Part shown: in pieces, positions 21,234 to 27,927 of the stretch
How the letters are laid out: each line of letters opens with the position of its first letter
How positions within the stretch are numbered: the stretch's first letter is position 1
Assembly: GCA_910585165.1 (NCBI GenBank)
Contig: CAJUBX010000018.1
Span: forward strand, 1-29,167
Direction: 5' to 3'
Source: an uncultured Oscillibacter sp.
Lineage (GTDB): Bacteria > Bacillota > Clostridia > Oscillospirales > Oscillospiraceae
Length of the DNA stretch: 29,167 nucleotides
Made by a program: the position numbers and the translations under genes
Notes under the pieces: generated by a model
The model's input: the letters and a program-made list of their open reading frames with translations, nothing else
What the model was told of the DNA's origin: nothing
The model's database searches: none

Positions 21234-22307
21234 ATGAAAGCATTGAAAACCCTGGCCTTGATTCTGGCTCTGGCCCTGGCCATGACCGCCTGCGGCGTGA
21301 TTCGCAGCGAGGACGGCCCCACGAAAGTGATTACCGGCAGTTCTCAAACCTCCTCCCCGGCGGAGGAACCTGCGGAGCAGCCCGCTCCCGCCGAATTCCA
21401 GCCGGAGGACGCGCCCCAGCTCATTGAGGACATCCAGCTTCGGATCGGGGCTCTGAAGGGCCCCACCGCCATGGGGATGATCCGCATGATCTCCGACGAC
21501 GGCATGAACAGCTACACCCTAGCGGGCTCCGCCGACGAGCTGACTCCCAGGCTTATCAAGGGAGAGCTGGATATTGCCTGTATTCCGGCCAACCTGGCGG
21601 CGGTGCTGTACAACAAGACGGAGGGACAGATTGTCACCCTGGCCGTCAATACCCTGGGGGTTCTCTACATCGTGGAGAACGGCGGGGAGACCGTCCAATC
21701 CATGGCGGATTTGAGGGGGAAAACCATCGTGGCCGCCGGGAAGGGGTCCACGCCGGAGTATAGCCTGCGCTACCTTCTGGAGCAAAACGGCCTGGACCCG
21801 GATAAGGACGTAACCGTCGACTGGAAGAGCGAGCATGCCGAATGCGTCGCCGCCCTGGCGGCGGGAAGGGCGGACATCGCCCTGCTGCCCCAGCCCTTCG
21901 TCACCGTGGCCCAGGGGAAGCTGGAAAACCTCCGGACAGCCCTGGACCTGACGGCGGAGTGGGAGGCCCTGGACAATGGCTCCGCCATGATCACCGGCGT
22001 GGCCGTGGCCCGGCGGGACTTTGTGGAAAAGCACCCGGAGCTGACAGATAGATTTCTGAACGAGTATGCCGCTTCCGTGGACTGGGTGAACGAAAACACC
22101 GCCCAGGCGGCGGAGCTGGTGGCGGCCAACGGCATCATCGAAAGTCCCGCCATCGCGGAAAAGGCCCTGCCCCGCTGCAACATCGTCTTTCTCACCGGGC
22201 AGGAGATGTACGAAAAGCTCTCCGGCTATCTCCAGATTCTGGCGGAGGCGGCTCCCGAGTCCGTAGGCGGCGCGCTGCCCCGGGACGACTTCTATTATGG
22301 CCTCTAA
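21234..22307 (+). CDS. ABC transporter substrate-binding lipoprotein
   Basis: This 357-residue protein has a lipoprotein signal (hydrophobic stretch 4-17, lipobox 'AMTAC' with Cys20), a Pro/Glu-rich linker, then a two-lobed NMT1/THI5/SsuA-like binding domain: 'LRIGALKGPTAMGM', 'GELDIACIPANLAAVLYNK', 'DLRGKTIVAAGKGSTPEY', 'AGRADIALLPQPF'. The ATG at 21234 follows GGAGGAAACCACT; a TTG 15 nt earlier lies within that site. The ligand is unknown; the family includes importers of nitrate, taurine and thiamine precursors. It overlaps the permease gene by 11 nt. Confidence 0.92.
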   Translation: MKALKTLALILALALAMTACGVIRSEDGPTKVITGSSQTSSPAEEPAEQPAPAEFQPEDAPQLIEDIQLRIGALKGPTAMGMIRMISDDGMNSYTLAGSADELTPRLIKGELDIACIPANLAAVLYNKTEGQIVTLAVNTLGVLYIVENGGETVQSMADLRGKTIVAAGKGSTPEYSLRYLLEQNGLDPDKDVTVDWKSEHAECVAALAAGRADIALLPQPFVTVAQGKLENLRTALDLTAEWEALDNGSAMITGVAVARRDFVEKHPELTDRFLNEYAASVDWVNENTAQAAELVAANGIIESPAIAEKALPRCNIVFLTGQEMYEKLSGYLQILAEAAPESVGGALPRDDFYYGL

Positions 22308-23052
22308 GCTCCGCCCCTGGTCCGTGGCTTTCTGGCTGCTGGCCTGGCAGGGGGGGAGCATGGCCCTGGCGGCGGCGGTTCCCGGCGGGGCGCTGCTGCT
22401 GGCCTCTCCGCTCCAGGCGGCCCTCCGCCTCCTGGAGCTGCTGCCAAGCACCGCTTTCTGGCGGGCGGTGGGGAATTCGTCCGCCCGCATCTTCGGCGGC
22501 TTTCTGATGGCCTGCGCCCTGGGGACGCTGCTGGCGGCCCTGGCGGCGGGGAGGCCCTGGCTTCAGGACCTTCTGGCCCCGCCGGTGGCGGCGGTGAAGG
22601 CGGCGCCCGTGGCCTCGTTCATCATCCTGGCCCTGGTGTGGCTGGACGCCGAATCTCTGTCACGATTCATTTCGGCGCTGATGGTCTTTCCCCCGGTGTA
22701 CCTCAACGTGCTGGCGGGCCTCCGGGAGACGGACCCCAAACTTTTGGAGCTGGCCCGGGTCTACCGGATTCCACTGGGAAGGCGGATTTGGGGAATTTAC
22801 GCGCCCCAGGCTCTGCCCTATTTCCGCTCCGCTTCTTCCCTGGCCCTGGGCCTTTGCTGGAAGGCGGGGACGGCGGCGGAGGTCATCGGCCTTCCGCCGG
22901 GGACCATCGGCGAGCGGCTGTACACCGCGAAAATTTACCTGCAAACCCCGGACCTGTTTGCATGGACCGCCGTGATTTTGGCCCTGGCGGCAGTCTTCGA
23001 GCGGCTGTTTCTGGCGGCGGTGGACGGCCTTATGGGAAAGGCGGGACCGTGA
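22297..23052 (+). CDS. ABC transporter permease (NitT/TauT type)
   Basis: This 251-residue membrane protein has about six hydrophobic helices. The EAA-type loop that contacts the ATPase is seen as 'GLRETDPKLLELARVYRIPL' and 'IYAPQALPYF'. This is the pattern of BPD_transp_1 permeases in nitrate/sulfonate/taurine-type importers. It begins inside the end of the lipoprotein gene, and its TGA shares a base with the ATPase ATG (TGATG). Confidence 0.92.
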   Translation: MASKLRPWSVAFWLLAWQGGSMALAAAVPGGALLLASPLQAALRLLELLPSTAFWRAVGNSSARIFGGFLMACALGTLLAALAAGRPWLQDLLAPPVAAVKAAPVASFIILALVWLDAESLSRFISALMVFPPVYLNVLAGLRETDPKLLELARVYRIPLGRRIWGIYAPQALPYFRSASSLALGLCWKAGTAAEVIGLPPGTIGERLYTAKIYLQTPDLFAWTAVILALAAVFERLFLAAVDGLMGKAGP

Positions 23053-23615
23053 TGGAGATTTATGTGGAAGGGCTTTGCAAGTCCTATGGCGGGAGGCCCG
23101 TTCTGACAGGCCTGACCGCCGTTTTCCGCCCTGGTATTACCTGCATCGCCGCCCCCTCCGGGACGGGGAAGACCACGCTGCTGCGCCTTCTGCTGGGGCT
23201 GGAGCGCCCCGACGCGGGGACCATCCGCGGCGCGGACTGCCGCTGGGGGGCCGTATTTCAGGAGGACCGCCTGCTGGAGAACCTGCCCGCCGCAGGAAAT
23301 CTCCGCTTCGCGCTGGGGGAGGTTCCCGGGGAGGCGGGGAAACTTCTGGCCCGCCTGGGCCTGGAGCTTGGGGACGCAAGGCCCGTCCGGGAGTGGTCCG
23401 GGGGCATGAAGCGGCGGCTGGCCCTGGCCCGGGCCCTGCTGGCCCCGGGGGAGGCCCTGGCCCTGGACGAGCCCTTTACCGGGCTGGACGGGGAGAACCG
23501 GAAGCGGTGCCTGGAGCTGATCCGGGAGAGGGGAGAGGGGAAGCCGGTGCTGCTGGCCACCCATGACCTGGCCGGCCTGGAGGGCGCGCCGGTGGTGCGC
23601 CTGGTGGGCCGATAG
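23052..23615 (+). CDS. ABC transporter ATP-binding protein (short)
   Basis: The start is ATG 23052 at the TGATG junction with the permease; an in-frame region upstream is a shadow of the permease gene. The 187 residues contain Walker A 'APSGTGKTT' (34-42), Q-loop Gln70, signature 'WSGGMKRR' (115-122), Walker B 'ALALDEP' (135-141) and the switch His171. All catalytic parts are present, though the usual length is about 240: the regions between Q-loop and signature and at the C-terminus are trimmed. A terminator follows immediately. Confidence 0.92.
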   Translation: MEIYVEGLCKSYGGRPVLTGLTAVFRPGITCIAAPSGTGKTTLLRLLLGLERPDAGTIRGADCRWGAVFQEDRLLENLPAAGNLRFALGEVPGEAGKLLARLGLELGDARPVREWSGGMKRRLALARALLAPGEALALDEPFTGLDGENRKRCLELIRERGEGKPVLLATHDLAGLEGAPVVRLVGR

Positions 23616-23618
23616 GGG

Positions 23619-23647
23619 AAAACTCCGCCGGCCGGGCGGAGTTTTTT
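23619..23647 (+). terminator. Intrinsic terminator after the ABC operon
   Basis: AAAACTCCGCC (23619-23629) and GGCGGAGTTTT (23635-23645) make an 11-bp perfect stem with a 5-nt loop, followed by T residues to 23647. Confidence 0.92.
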
Positions 23648-23669
23648 CCCGCTTTTCATGGAAATGCAC

Positions 23670-23698
23670 TTGAAAACAGGGGAATTTTGCCGTACAAT
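23670..23698 (+). promoter_or_regulatory. Sigma-A promoter for rsmD-coaD
   Basis: TTGAAA (23670-23675), a 17-bp spacer and TACAAT (23693-23698). The start site would be near 23705, so the MITE-like repeat at 23727-23855 lies in the 5' untranslated leader. Confidence 0.75.
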
Positions 23699-23726
23699 AA
23701 ACGCCGGATTCAACGCCGCCTGTTTA

Positions 23727-23855
23727 GAGCCTGTTTCAAATTCCCTGAAACCGCGTTGATTTGATTTGAAGTCCGCCTGGGTTTCTGCGCCAAACCGTCT
23801 TGCCCGGCAAAAAATCTGAGCCGCTCCGGCATTCCGCCGGATTTTGAACAGGCTC
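23727..23855. mobile_element. MITE-like repeat 2 in the rsmD leader
   Basis: The left end GAGCCTGTTTCAAATTCC matches the complement of the right end GAGCCTGTTCAAAATCC with one gap and one or two changes. The flanks are TTA (23724-23726) and TTG, an imperfect duplication. At 129 bp it has no coding frame. It shares the GAGCCT(A/G)T end and a GGCAAAAAATCTGA inner motif, placed about 36-38 bp from the right end, with repeat 1. Confidence 0.7.
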
Positions 23856-23870
23856 TTGGGAGGAACCGCC

Positions 23871-24425
23871 ATGCGCGTGATCACAGGCTCCGCCGGGGGC
23901 CGCCGCCTGCTGGAGCTGGAGGGGCTGGAGACCCGCCCCACCACGGACCGGGTGAAGGAGGGCGTCTTCAGCGCCCTGCAATTTGATATCGAAGGCCGCC
24001 GGGTGCTGGACCTTTTCGCCGGAACCGGGCAGATGGGCATCGAGTGCCTGAGCCGGGGGGCCGCCTCCGCCATCTTTGTGGACCGGAGGAAGGACGCGTT
24101 CGAGCTGGTGAAGAAAAACCTGGCCCTGACGAATCTCCAGGACCGGGCCCGGGCGGTAAACGGGGACTCCCTGGCCTTTCTGGCCGGGACCAAGGAGCGC
24201 TTCGACCTGGTGTTTCTGGACCCGCCCTACGCCTCCGGCCTGCTGGAACAGGCGCTGGAGCGGCTTACGGCGCCGGGATTTGACATTCTGGCTCCTTATG
24301 GTATAATCGTAGCGGAACACCCGGCGGACCGCCGCCTGGCCGTCCCGGCGGGGTGCCGCCTGCGCAAGACCTACCGCTACGGCAAAATTGCCGTCACCCT
24401 CTTTCGCCGGGAGGGAAACGAATAG
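23871..24425 (+). CDS. rsmD: 16S rRNA (guanine966-N2)-methyltransferase
   Basis: This 184-residue protein, full length for RsmD, methylates G966 of 16S rRNA. 'MRVITGSAGGRRL' is the typical N-terminus; 'TRPTTDRVKEGVFSAL' (21-36), SAM motif 'VLDLFAGTGQMGIECL' (45-60) and catalytic 'LDPPY' (116-120) follow. The start at 23871 has GGGAGGAA 6-7 nt upstream. An in-frame TTG further left lies inside the MITE-like repeat and is rejected. The gene order rsmD-coaD is common in bacteria. Confidence 0.95.
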   Translation: MRVITGSAGGRRLLELEGLETRPTTDRVKEGVFSALQFDIEGRRVLDLFAGTGQMGIECLSRGAASAIFVDRRKDAFELVKKNLALTNLQDRARAVNGDSLAFLAGTKERFDLVFLDPPYASGLLEQALERLTAPGFDILAPYGIIVAEHPADRRLAVPAGCRLRKTYRYGKIAVTLFRREGNE

Positions 24426-24441
24426 AACGAGGAAACCGCTC

Positions 24442-24948
24442 ATGAGAACAGCCATCTGCTCCGGCAGCTTCGACCCCATTACCCTGGGCCATTTGGACGT
24501 GATCCGCCGTGCCGCCGGGTGCTTTGACAGGGTCTGGGTCTGCGTCAGCCCCAACGCCGAAAAGCGCAACCAGATGTTTACCCCGGAACGCAAGCTCCAA
24601 ATGGTCCGGGCCGCCATAGAGGACCTGCCCAACGTGGAAGCGGAGCTCTGGCCGGGCCTGCTGGCCGACTTTGCCAAAGATCATGGAGCCTGTGCCATTG
24701 TCCGGGGAGTCCGGGGCTTGGCGGACTTTGACGGGGAGTATCAAATGGCCCAGATCAACCGGGGAATCTGCCCGGGACTGGAGACCATGCTCCTGCCCGC
24801 CAGCGCCCCGTACCAGCACTTCAGCTCCTCCATGGCCCGGGAGATGATCCGCTACCGCCAGCCTTTGGAGAAGTATTTGCCCGCACCCGTCATCCCGCTT
24901 GTGGAGGAACTGACAGAGAAAGAGGGAGGATCGCACCATGGCCAATGA
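24442..24948 (+). CDS. coaD: Phosphopantetheine adenylyltransferase
   Basis: CoaD makes dephospho-CoA from ATP and 4'-phosphopantetheine. The 168 residues include 'CSGSFDPITLGHLDVI' (6-21) with the TxGH motif, Lys42 and 'RGVRGLADFDGEYQMA' (88-103), then 'FSSSMARE' in place of the usual ISSS(L/F)VRE. All key residues are present. The start at 24442 has GAGGAAA upstream; an in-frame start at 24388 would lie inside rsmD. The 3' end overlaps the next gene by 11 nt. Confidence 0.95.
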   Translation: MRTAICSGSFDPITLGHLDVIRRAAGCFDRVWVCVSPNAEKRNQMFTPERKLQMVRAAIEDLPNVEAELWPGLLADFAKDHGACAIVRGVRGLADFDGEYQMAQINRGICPGLETMLLPASAPYQHFSSSMAREMIRYRQPLEKYLPAPVIPLVEELTEKEGGSHHGQ

Positions 24949-25453
24949 CATCAACCGCCTGATCGATATGATTTACGAGCGGATCGAGGACGCCAAGGCT
25001 CCCGCCTTGAAGCCCAGCATGAGCATCGTGGACCGGGATGAGCTGCTGGACCTGCTGGACGAGCTCCGGGCCCAGCTGCCGGCGGAGGTCAAGCGCGCCC
25101 AGGAGCTTTTGAGCGCCCGGGAAAAGTTCGTGGAGGACGCCAAGCGGGACGTGGAGCGCATGATGCGCCAGGCGGAGCTGGAGGCCAAGACCAAAATCTC
25201 CGAGAGCGAGGTCATGTACGCCGCCCGGGAGAAGGCCCGGCAGATCGTCACCCGGGCGGAGGAGCGGTCCCGCCAGCTCTACCAGGTGGCCAACAGCTAC
25301 GCCGAGGACGCCCTGGCCCGGACGGAGGAGGCCGTGCAGGCCGCCTTGGACGAGGTGAAGCAGTCCCGCATCCGCTTCCGCACCACCTCCGCCGCCAAAA
25401 TGCAGGAGCAGAGGCAGAAATTGGAAAAACAAAACGGCGGCGAGGAAGGCTGA
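24938..25453 (+). CDS. Coiled-coil protein downstream of coaD
   Basis: This 171-residue protein is almost entirely helical and charged, with long heptad-like stretches (ELLSAREKFVEDAKRDVERM, AREKARQIVTRAEERSRQLY). This resembles stator or V-type ATPase subunit H/E-like coiled coils. A protein of this type often follows coaD in Clostridia and is annotated as ATPase-like, but no enzymatic motif is seen. GAGGGAGGA precedes the ATG. It is probably a structural or division-related protein. Confidence 0.82.
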   Translation: MANDINRLIDMIYERIEDAKAPALKPSMSIVDRDELLDLLDELRAQLPAEVKRAQELLSAREKFVEDAKRDVERMMRQAELEAKTKISESEVMYAAREKARQIVTRAEERSRQLYQVANSYAEDALARTEEAVQAALDEVKQSRIRFRTTSAAKMQEQRQKLEKQNGGEEG

Positions 25454-25550
25454 GTTGTCTGCCGCTAACAAAAGTTTGGCGAATTTGACGAAACTTTTTT
25501 GGAAATAAAAGGGTCCGCCGCTAGATGTGGAGAAAAAGCGAAGAAAGAAC

Positions 25551-25592
25551 GCCCGCAGTCGCAAGATGTTGCGACTGCGGGCGCTTTTTTTT
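25551..25592 (+). terminator. Strong intrinsic terminator before the dcw cluster
   Basis: GCCCGCAGTCGCAA (25551-25564) pairs perfectly over 14 bp with 25569-25582 around a GATG loop. GC and eight T residues (25585-25592) follow. Confidence 0.95.
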
Positions 25593-25702
25593 GCGTGGAA
25601 GCCGGGGCGAAAAAAGTAGAACGCATGTTTTCTTTTCTAGGATTTGGGAGAAAAATTGAGGATTCAAGAGAAAAGGACCAGTTTTCCGTCGAAAAAAAAT
25701 CC

Positions 25703-25731
25703 TTGCTTTTCGGTGGCGGTTTTCGTATACT
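25703..25731 (+). promoter_or_regulatory. Sigma-A promoter of the mraZ operon
   Basis: TTGCTT (25703-25708), a 17-bp spacer and TATACT (25726-25731). The start site is predicted near 25738, just before the MraZ-type boxes. Confidence 0.78.
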
Positions 25732-25743
25732 AGGTAGCATAGG

Positions 25744-25758
25744 TGGGGAGAAGTGGGG
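25744..25758 (+). promoter_or_regulatory. MraZ operator (two TGGGG boxes)
   Basis: TGGGG at 25744-25748 and 25754-25758 are spaced exactly 10 bp apart (5-nt spacer). This is the direct-repeat arrangement bound by MraZ upstream of its own gene in other bacteria. The boxes lie just after the predicted start site, so binding would block transcription. Confidence 0.75.
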
Positions 25759-25824
25759 ACTTAAGGCAATCAAGTGGAACGAAACCCCATTCCATCCCAT
25801 AAAAGGGGGAAAGGGGGCGGCTCC

Positions 25825-26268
25825 ATGGCAAGGCTGCTGGGCAAATCGAATAACAGCATCGACGCCAAGGGCCGCCTTGTGATCCCTTCCGCCATGCGGG
25901 AGGCGCTGGGCGACACCTTTTTCATCACTATCGGCGCCGAGCATTGCCTGACCATCTACCCCCAGGCCAAGTGGGAGCAGATGTCCGACGAGATGGACGA
26001 GCTGCCCTATACGGAGGCCAGAGCCCTGACGCTGCTGTACGCAAACGCCGTACAGTGTGAGCCGGACGGCCAGGGCCGGGTGCTGATCCCCGCCGCCCTG
26101 CGCAAGTATGCGGGGCTGCAAAAGGCCTGCACCATCGTGGGGCTGAATACCTTTGCCGAGATTTGGGACGAGGAGACCTGGGCGGAGCGGGAGCGGAAGA
26201 TGCTGGACGAGGAGGATATGGCCGCGGCCATGGACGCCCTGGCCCGGGCCCGCCGGAACCGGGGGTGA
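25825..26268 (+). CDS. mraZ: Transcriptional regulator MraZ
   Basis: This 147-residue protein, normal for MraZ, has two AbrB-like half-domains, each with the DNA-binding loop: 'DAKGRLVIP' (13-21) and 'DGQGRVLIP' in the second half. MraZ binds TGGGN repeats and controls the division and cell wall cluster, usually as a repressor of its own operon. The ATG at 25825 follows GGGGGCGG; an earlier frame has no such site. It precedes rsmH, as in nearly all bacteria. Confidence 0.96.
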   Translation: MARLLGKSNNSIDAKGRLVIPSAMREALGDTFFITIGAEHCLTIYPQAKWEQMSDEMDELPYTEARALTLLYANAVQCEPDGQGRVLIPAALRKYAGLQKACTIVGLNTFAEIWDEETWAERERKMLDEEDMAAAMDALARARRNRG

Positions 26269-26274
26269 GACCCG

Positions 26275-27204
26275 ATGGAATACACACACAAGCCCGTCCT
26301 GCTGGACGAATGCGTCAAAGCGCTGCATATCCGCCCGGAGGGGACGTATGTGGACGGCACCCTGGGCCGGGCGGGACACTCCCGGGAAATCGCGAAGCGG
26401 CTGACCACCGGGCGGTTAATCTGCATCGACCGGGACTGCGCCGCCATCGAGGCGGCACAGGAACGGCTGGGTCCCTGGATGGACCGGGTGCGGCTGGTCC
26501 ACGGCAACTTCTCGGAGCTGGAAACCCTTCTGGCGGACGAAGAGGGCGTGGACGGGATGCTGTTCGACCTGGGCGTGTCCTCTCCCCAGCTGGACGACGG
26601 GTCCCGGGGCTTTTCCTACATGCAGGACGCTCCTTTGGATATGCGGATGGACCAGACCTCCCCCCTGACGGCGCGGGAGGCGGTCAACTCCTGGAGTTTG
26701 GAGGAGCTTCGGCGCGTTTTATTTGAGTTTGGGGAAGAACGGTACGCCCCCGCCATTGCCCGGGCCATTGTAAGGCGGCGGGAACAGCGGCCCATTGAGA
26801 CGACCATGGAGCTGGTGGAGGTAATCAAATCCGCCATGCCCCCGGCGGCCCTGCGGGAAAAGCAGCACCCGGCCAAGCGGAGCTTCCAGGCGATCCGCAT
26901 TGCCGTCAACGGCGAGCTGGACGCGCTGCCCCCCATGCTGCGCGGGGCGGCGGACAAGCTCCGCCCCGGCGGGTATCTGGCGGTCATCACCTTTCACTCC
27001 CTGGAGGACCGGATTATCAAGCGGACTTTGCGGGAGCTGGCCCATGGCTGCACCTGCCCGCCGGATTTCCCGGTGTGCGTGTGCGGGAAAAAGCCGGTCC
27101 TCCGGCTGGACAAGCCCATCACGCCCACGGCGGCGGAGGTGGAGGAAAATCCCCGGGCCAGGAGCGCCCGGCTCCGCACGGCGGAGAAACTGGACAGGCT
27201 TTAA
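26275..27204 (+). CDS. rsmH: 16S rRNA (cytosine1402-N4)-methyltransferase
   Basis: RsmH (MraW) methylates N4 of C1402 in 16S rRNA. The 309 residues are full length. 'HKPVLLDECVKAL' opens the protein, 'YVDGTLGRAGHS' (25-36) is the SAM loop, and 'LFDLGVSSPQLDDGSRGFSY', 'HPAKRSFQAIRIAVN' and 'TFHSLEDRIIK' are family hallmarks. The spacing to mraZ is 6 nt. Confidence 0.97.
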   Translation: MEYTHKPVLLDECVKALHIRPEGTYVDGTLGRAGHSREIAKRLTTGRLICIDRDCAAIEAAQERLGPWMDRVRLVHGNFSELETLLADEEGVDGMLFDLGVSSPQLDDGSRGFSYMQDAPLDMRMDQTSPLTAREAVNSWSLEELRRVLFEFGEERYAPAIARAIVRRREQRPIETTMELVEVIKSAMPPAALREKQHPAKRSFQAIRIAVNGELDALPPMLRGAADKLRPGGYLAVITFHSLEDRIIKRTLRELAHGCTCPPDFPVCVCGKKPVLRLDKPITPTAAEVEENPRARSARLRTAEKLDRL

Positions 27205-27247
27205 TCTCTGATTTTTACGGAAAGAACGGCGGAAAGGGGGCGGCTCC

Positions 27248-27802
27248 ATGGCGGCGGCGGCGCGGGAAATGCGGTATCGCGGAAAACAGGCGGTTAACGG
27301 CAGCCTGGCCTACGATCTGGACTACGCGGTCCGGGAACGGGAACTGCGCCATGCGGGGGAGGCCCCAAAAGGGCGGGAGAAGGCCAGGGCAAAGGTTTAC
27401 GAGGCGCCCCGCGTCCTGGTCCGGGCCCGGCAGTACGTATCGCCCCTGGCGGTTTTGAGCGTGGCGGCCATTATGGGCCTTGCGCTGCTGGTGCTGATGA
27501 ACTACGTGCAGCTGACGCTGCTGTCCGCGGAAACCGTACAGCTGCAAACCCAGCTGACGGAGCTGGAGACGGAGAACGTAAGCCTCACCGCCCAATACCA
27601 GCGGATGTTCGATATGGCGTCCGTGAAGGAGGCGGCGGAGGCCGCCGGCATGTCCAAGCCCAGCGGCACGCAGATGAGCCAGCTGGATTTGTCGGCGGGG
27701 GATTCCGCCGTGGCCTACCGGCAGAAGGAGCCGGGGCTTCTGAGCCGAATCCTTTCCTCCCTCCACGGAGGGGTCTACGCGGTGGTGGAATATTTCGACT
27801 GA
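27248..27802 (+). CDS. ftsL: Cell division protein FtsL-like
   Basis: This 184-residue bitopic membrane protein has a cytoplasmic, basic N-terminus (1-62), one membrane helix at about 65-87 ('LAVLSVAAIMGLALLVLM') and an extracellular coiled coil (TVQLQTQLTELETENVSLTA) with 'ASVKEAAEAAGM'. FtsL acts with DivIC and FtsB-type partners to recruit septal PBPs. Identification rests on topology and position, as FtsL sequences vary. The C-terminal tail (about 140-184) is longer than usual. A GGGGGCGG site identical to that of mraZ precedes the ATG. Confidence 0.85.
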   Translation: MAAAAREMRYRGKQAVNGSLAYDLDYAVRERELRHAGEAPKGREKARAKVYEAPRVLVRARQYVSPLAVLSVAAIMGLALLVLMNYVQLTLLSAETVQLQTQLTELETENVSLTAQYQRMFDMASVKEAAEAAGMSKPSGTQMSQLDLSAGDSAVAYRQKEPGLLSRILSSLHGGVYAVVEYFD

Positions 27803-27854
27803 CCGGCGCACTATAATGAGCTGACAAAACTTTCGGCCCTGACAGTATCCGGTG

Positions 27855-27884
27855 GGGAGCGGGAAGACAGGTCTTCTTGCTCCC
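27855..27884 (+). promoter_or_regulatory. RNA hairpin between ftsL and the PBP gene
   Basis: GGGAGCGGGAAGAC (27855-27868) and GTCTTCTTGCTCCC (27871-27884) can pair along their whole length with two G-U pairs; the loop would be 2-8 nt. No T-run follows, so it is more likely an mRNA stability or processing site than a terminator. Confidence 0.6.
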
Positions 27885-27927
27885 TCCCTTCATAAGCGTT
27901 TCAAATCCCTGACTAGGAGGCAGCAGC

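Larger units (their letters stand above)
25454..25824 (+). other. Intergenic region before mraZ
   Basis: This 371-bp gap contains a weak hairpin with AAAAGTTT/AAACTTTT arms and a T-run (25469-25499), a strong terminator (25551-25592), and the promoter and operator of the dcw cluster (25703-25758). No supported gene lies in it. Confidence 0.7.

Noticed and set aside
22638..23051. In-frame extension of the ABC ATPase into the permease gene
   Set aside because: The ABC fold starts at MEIYVEGL; the upstream part is low-complexity Gly/Pro/Arg shadow sequence.
25499..25882. Plus-strand frame before mraZ
   Set aside because: It spans a strong terminator and the dcw promoter, and its sequence has no domain or ribosome binding site.
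27812..27817. TATAAT as a promoter for the PBP gene
   Set aside because: No acceptable -35 box lies 16-18 bp upstream, so chance occurrence in an AT-rich patch is as likely.
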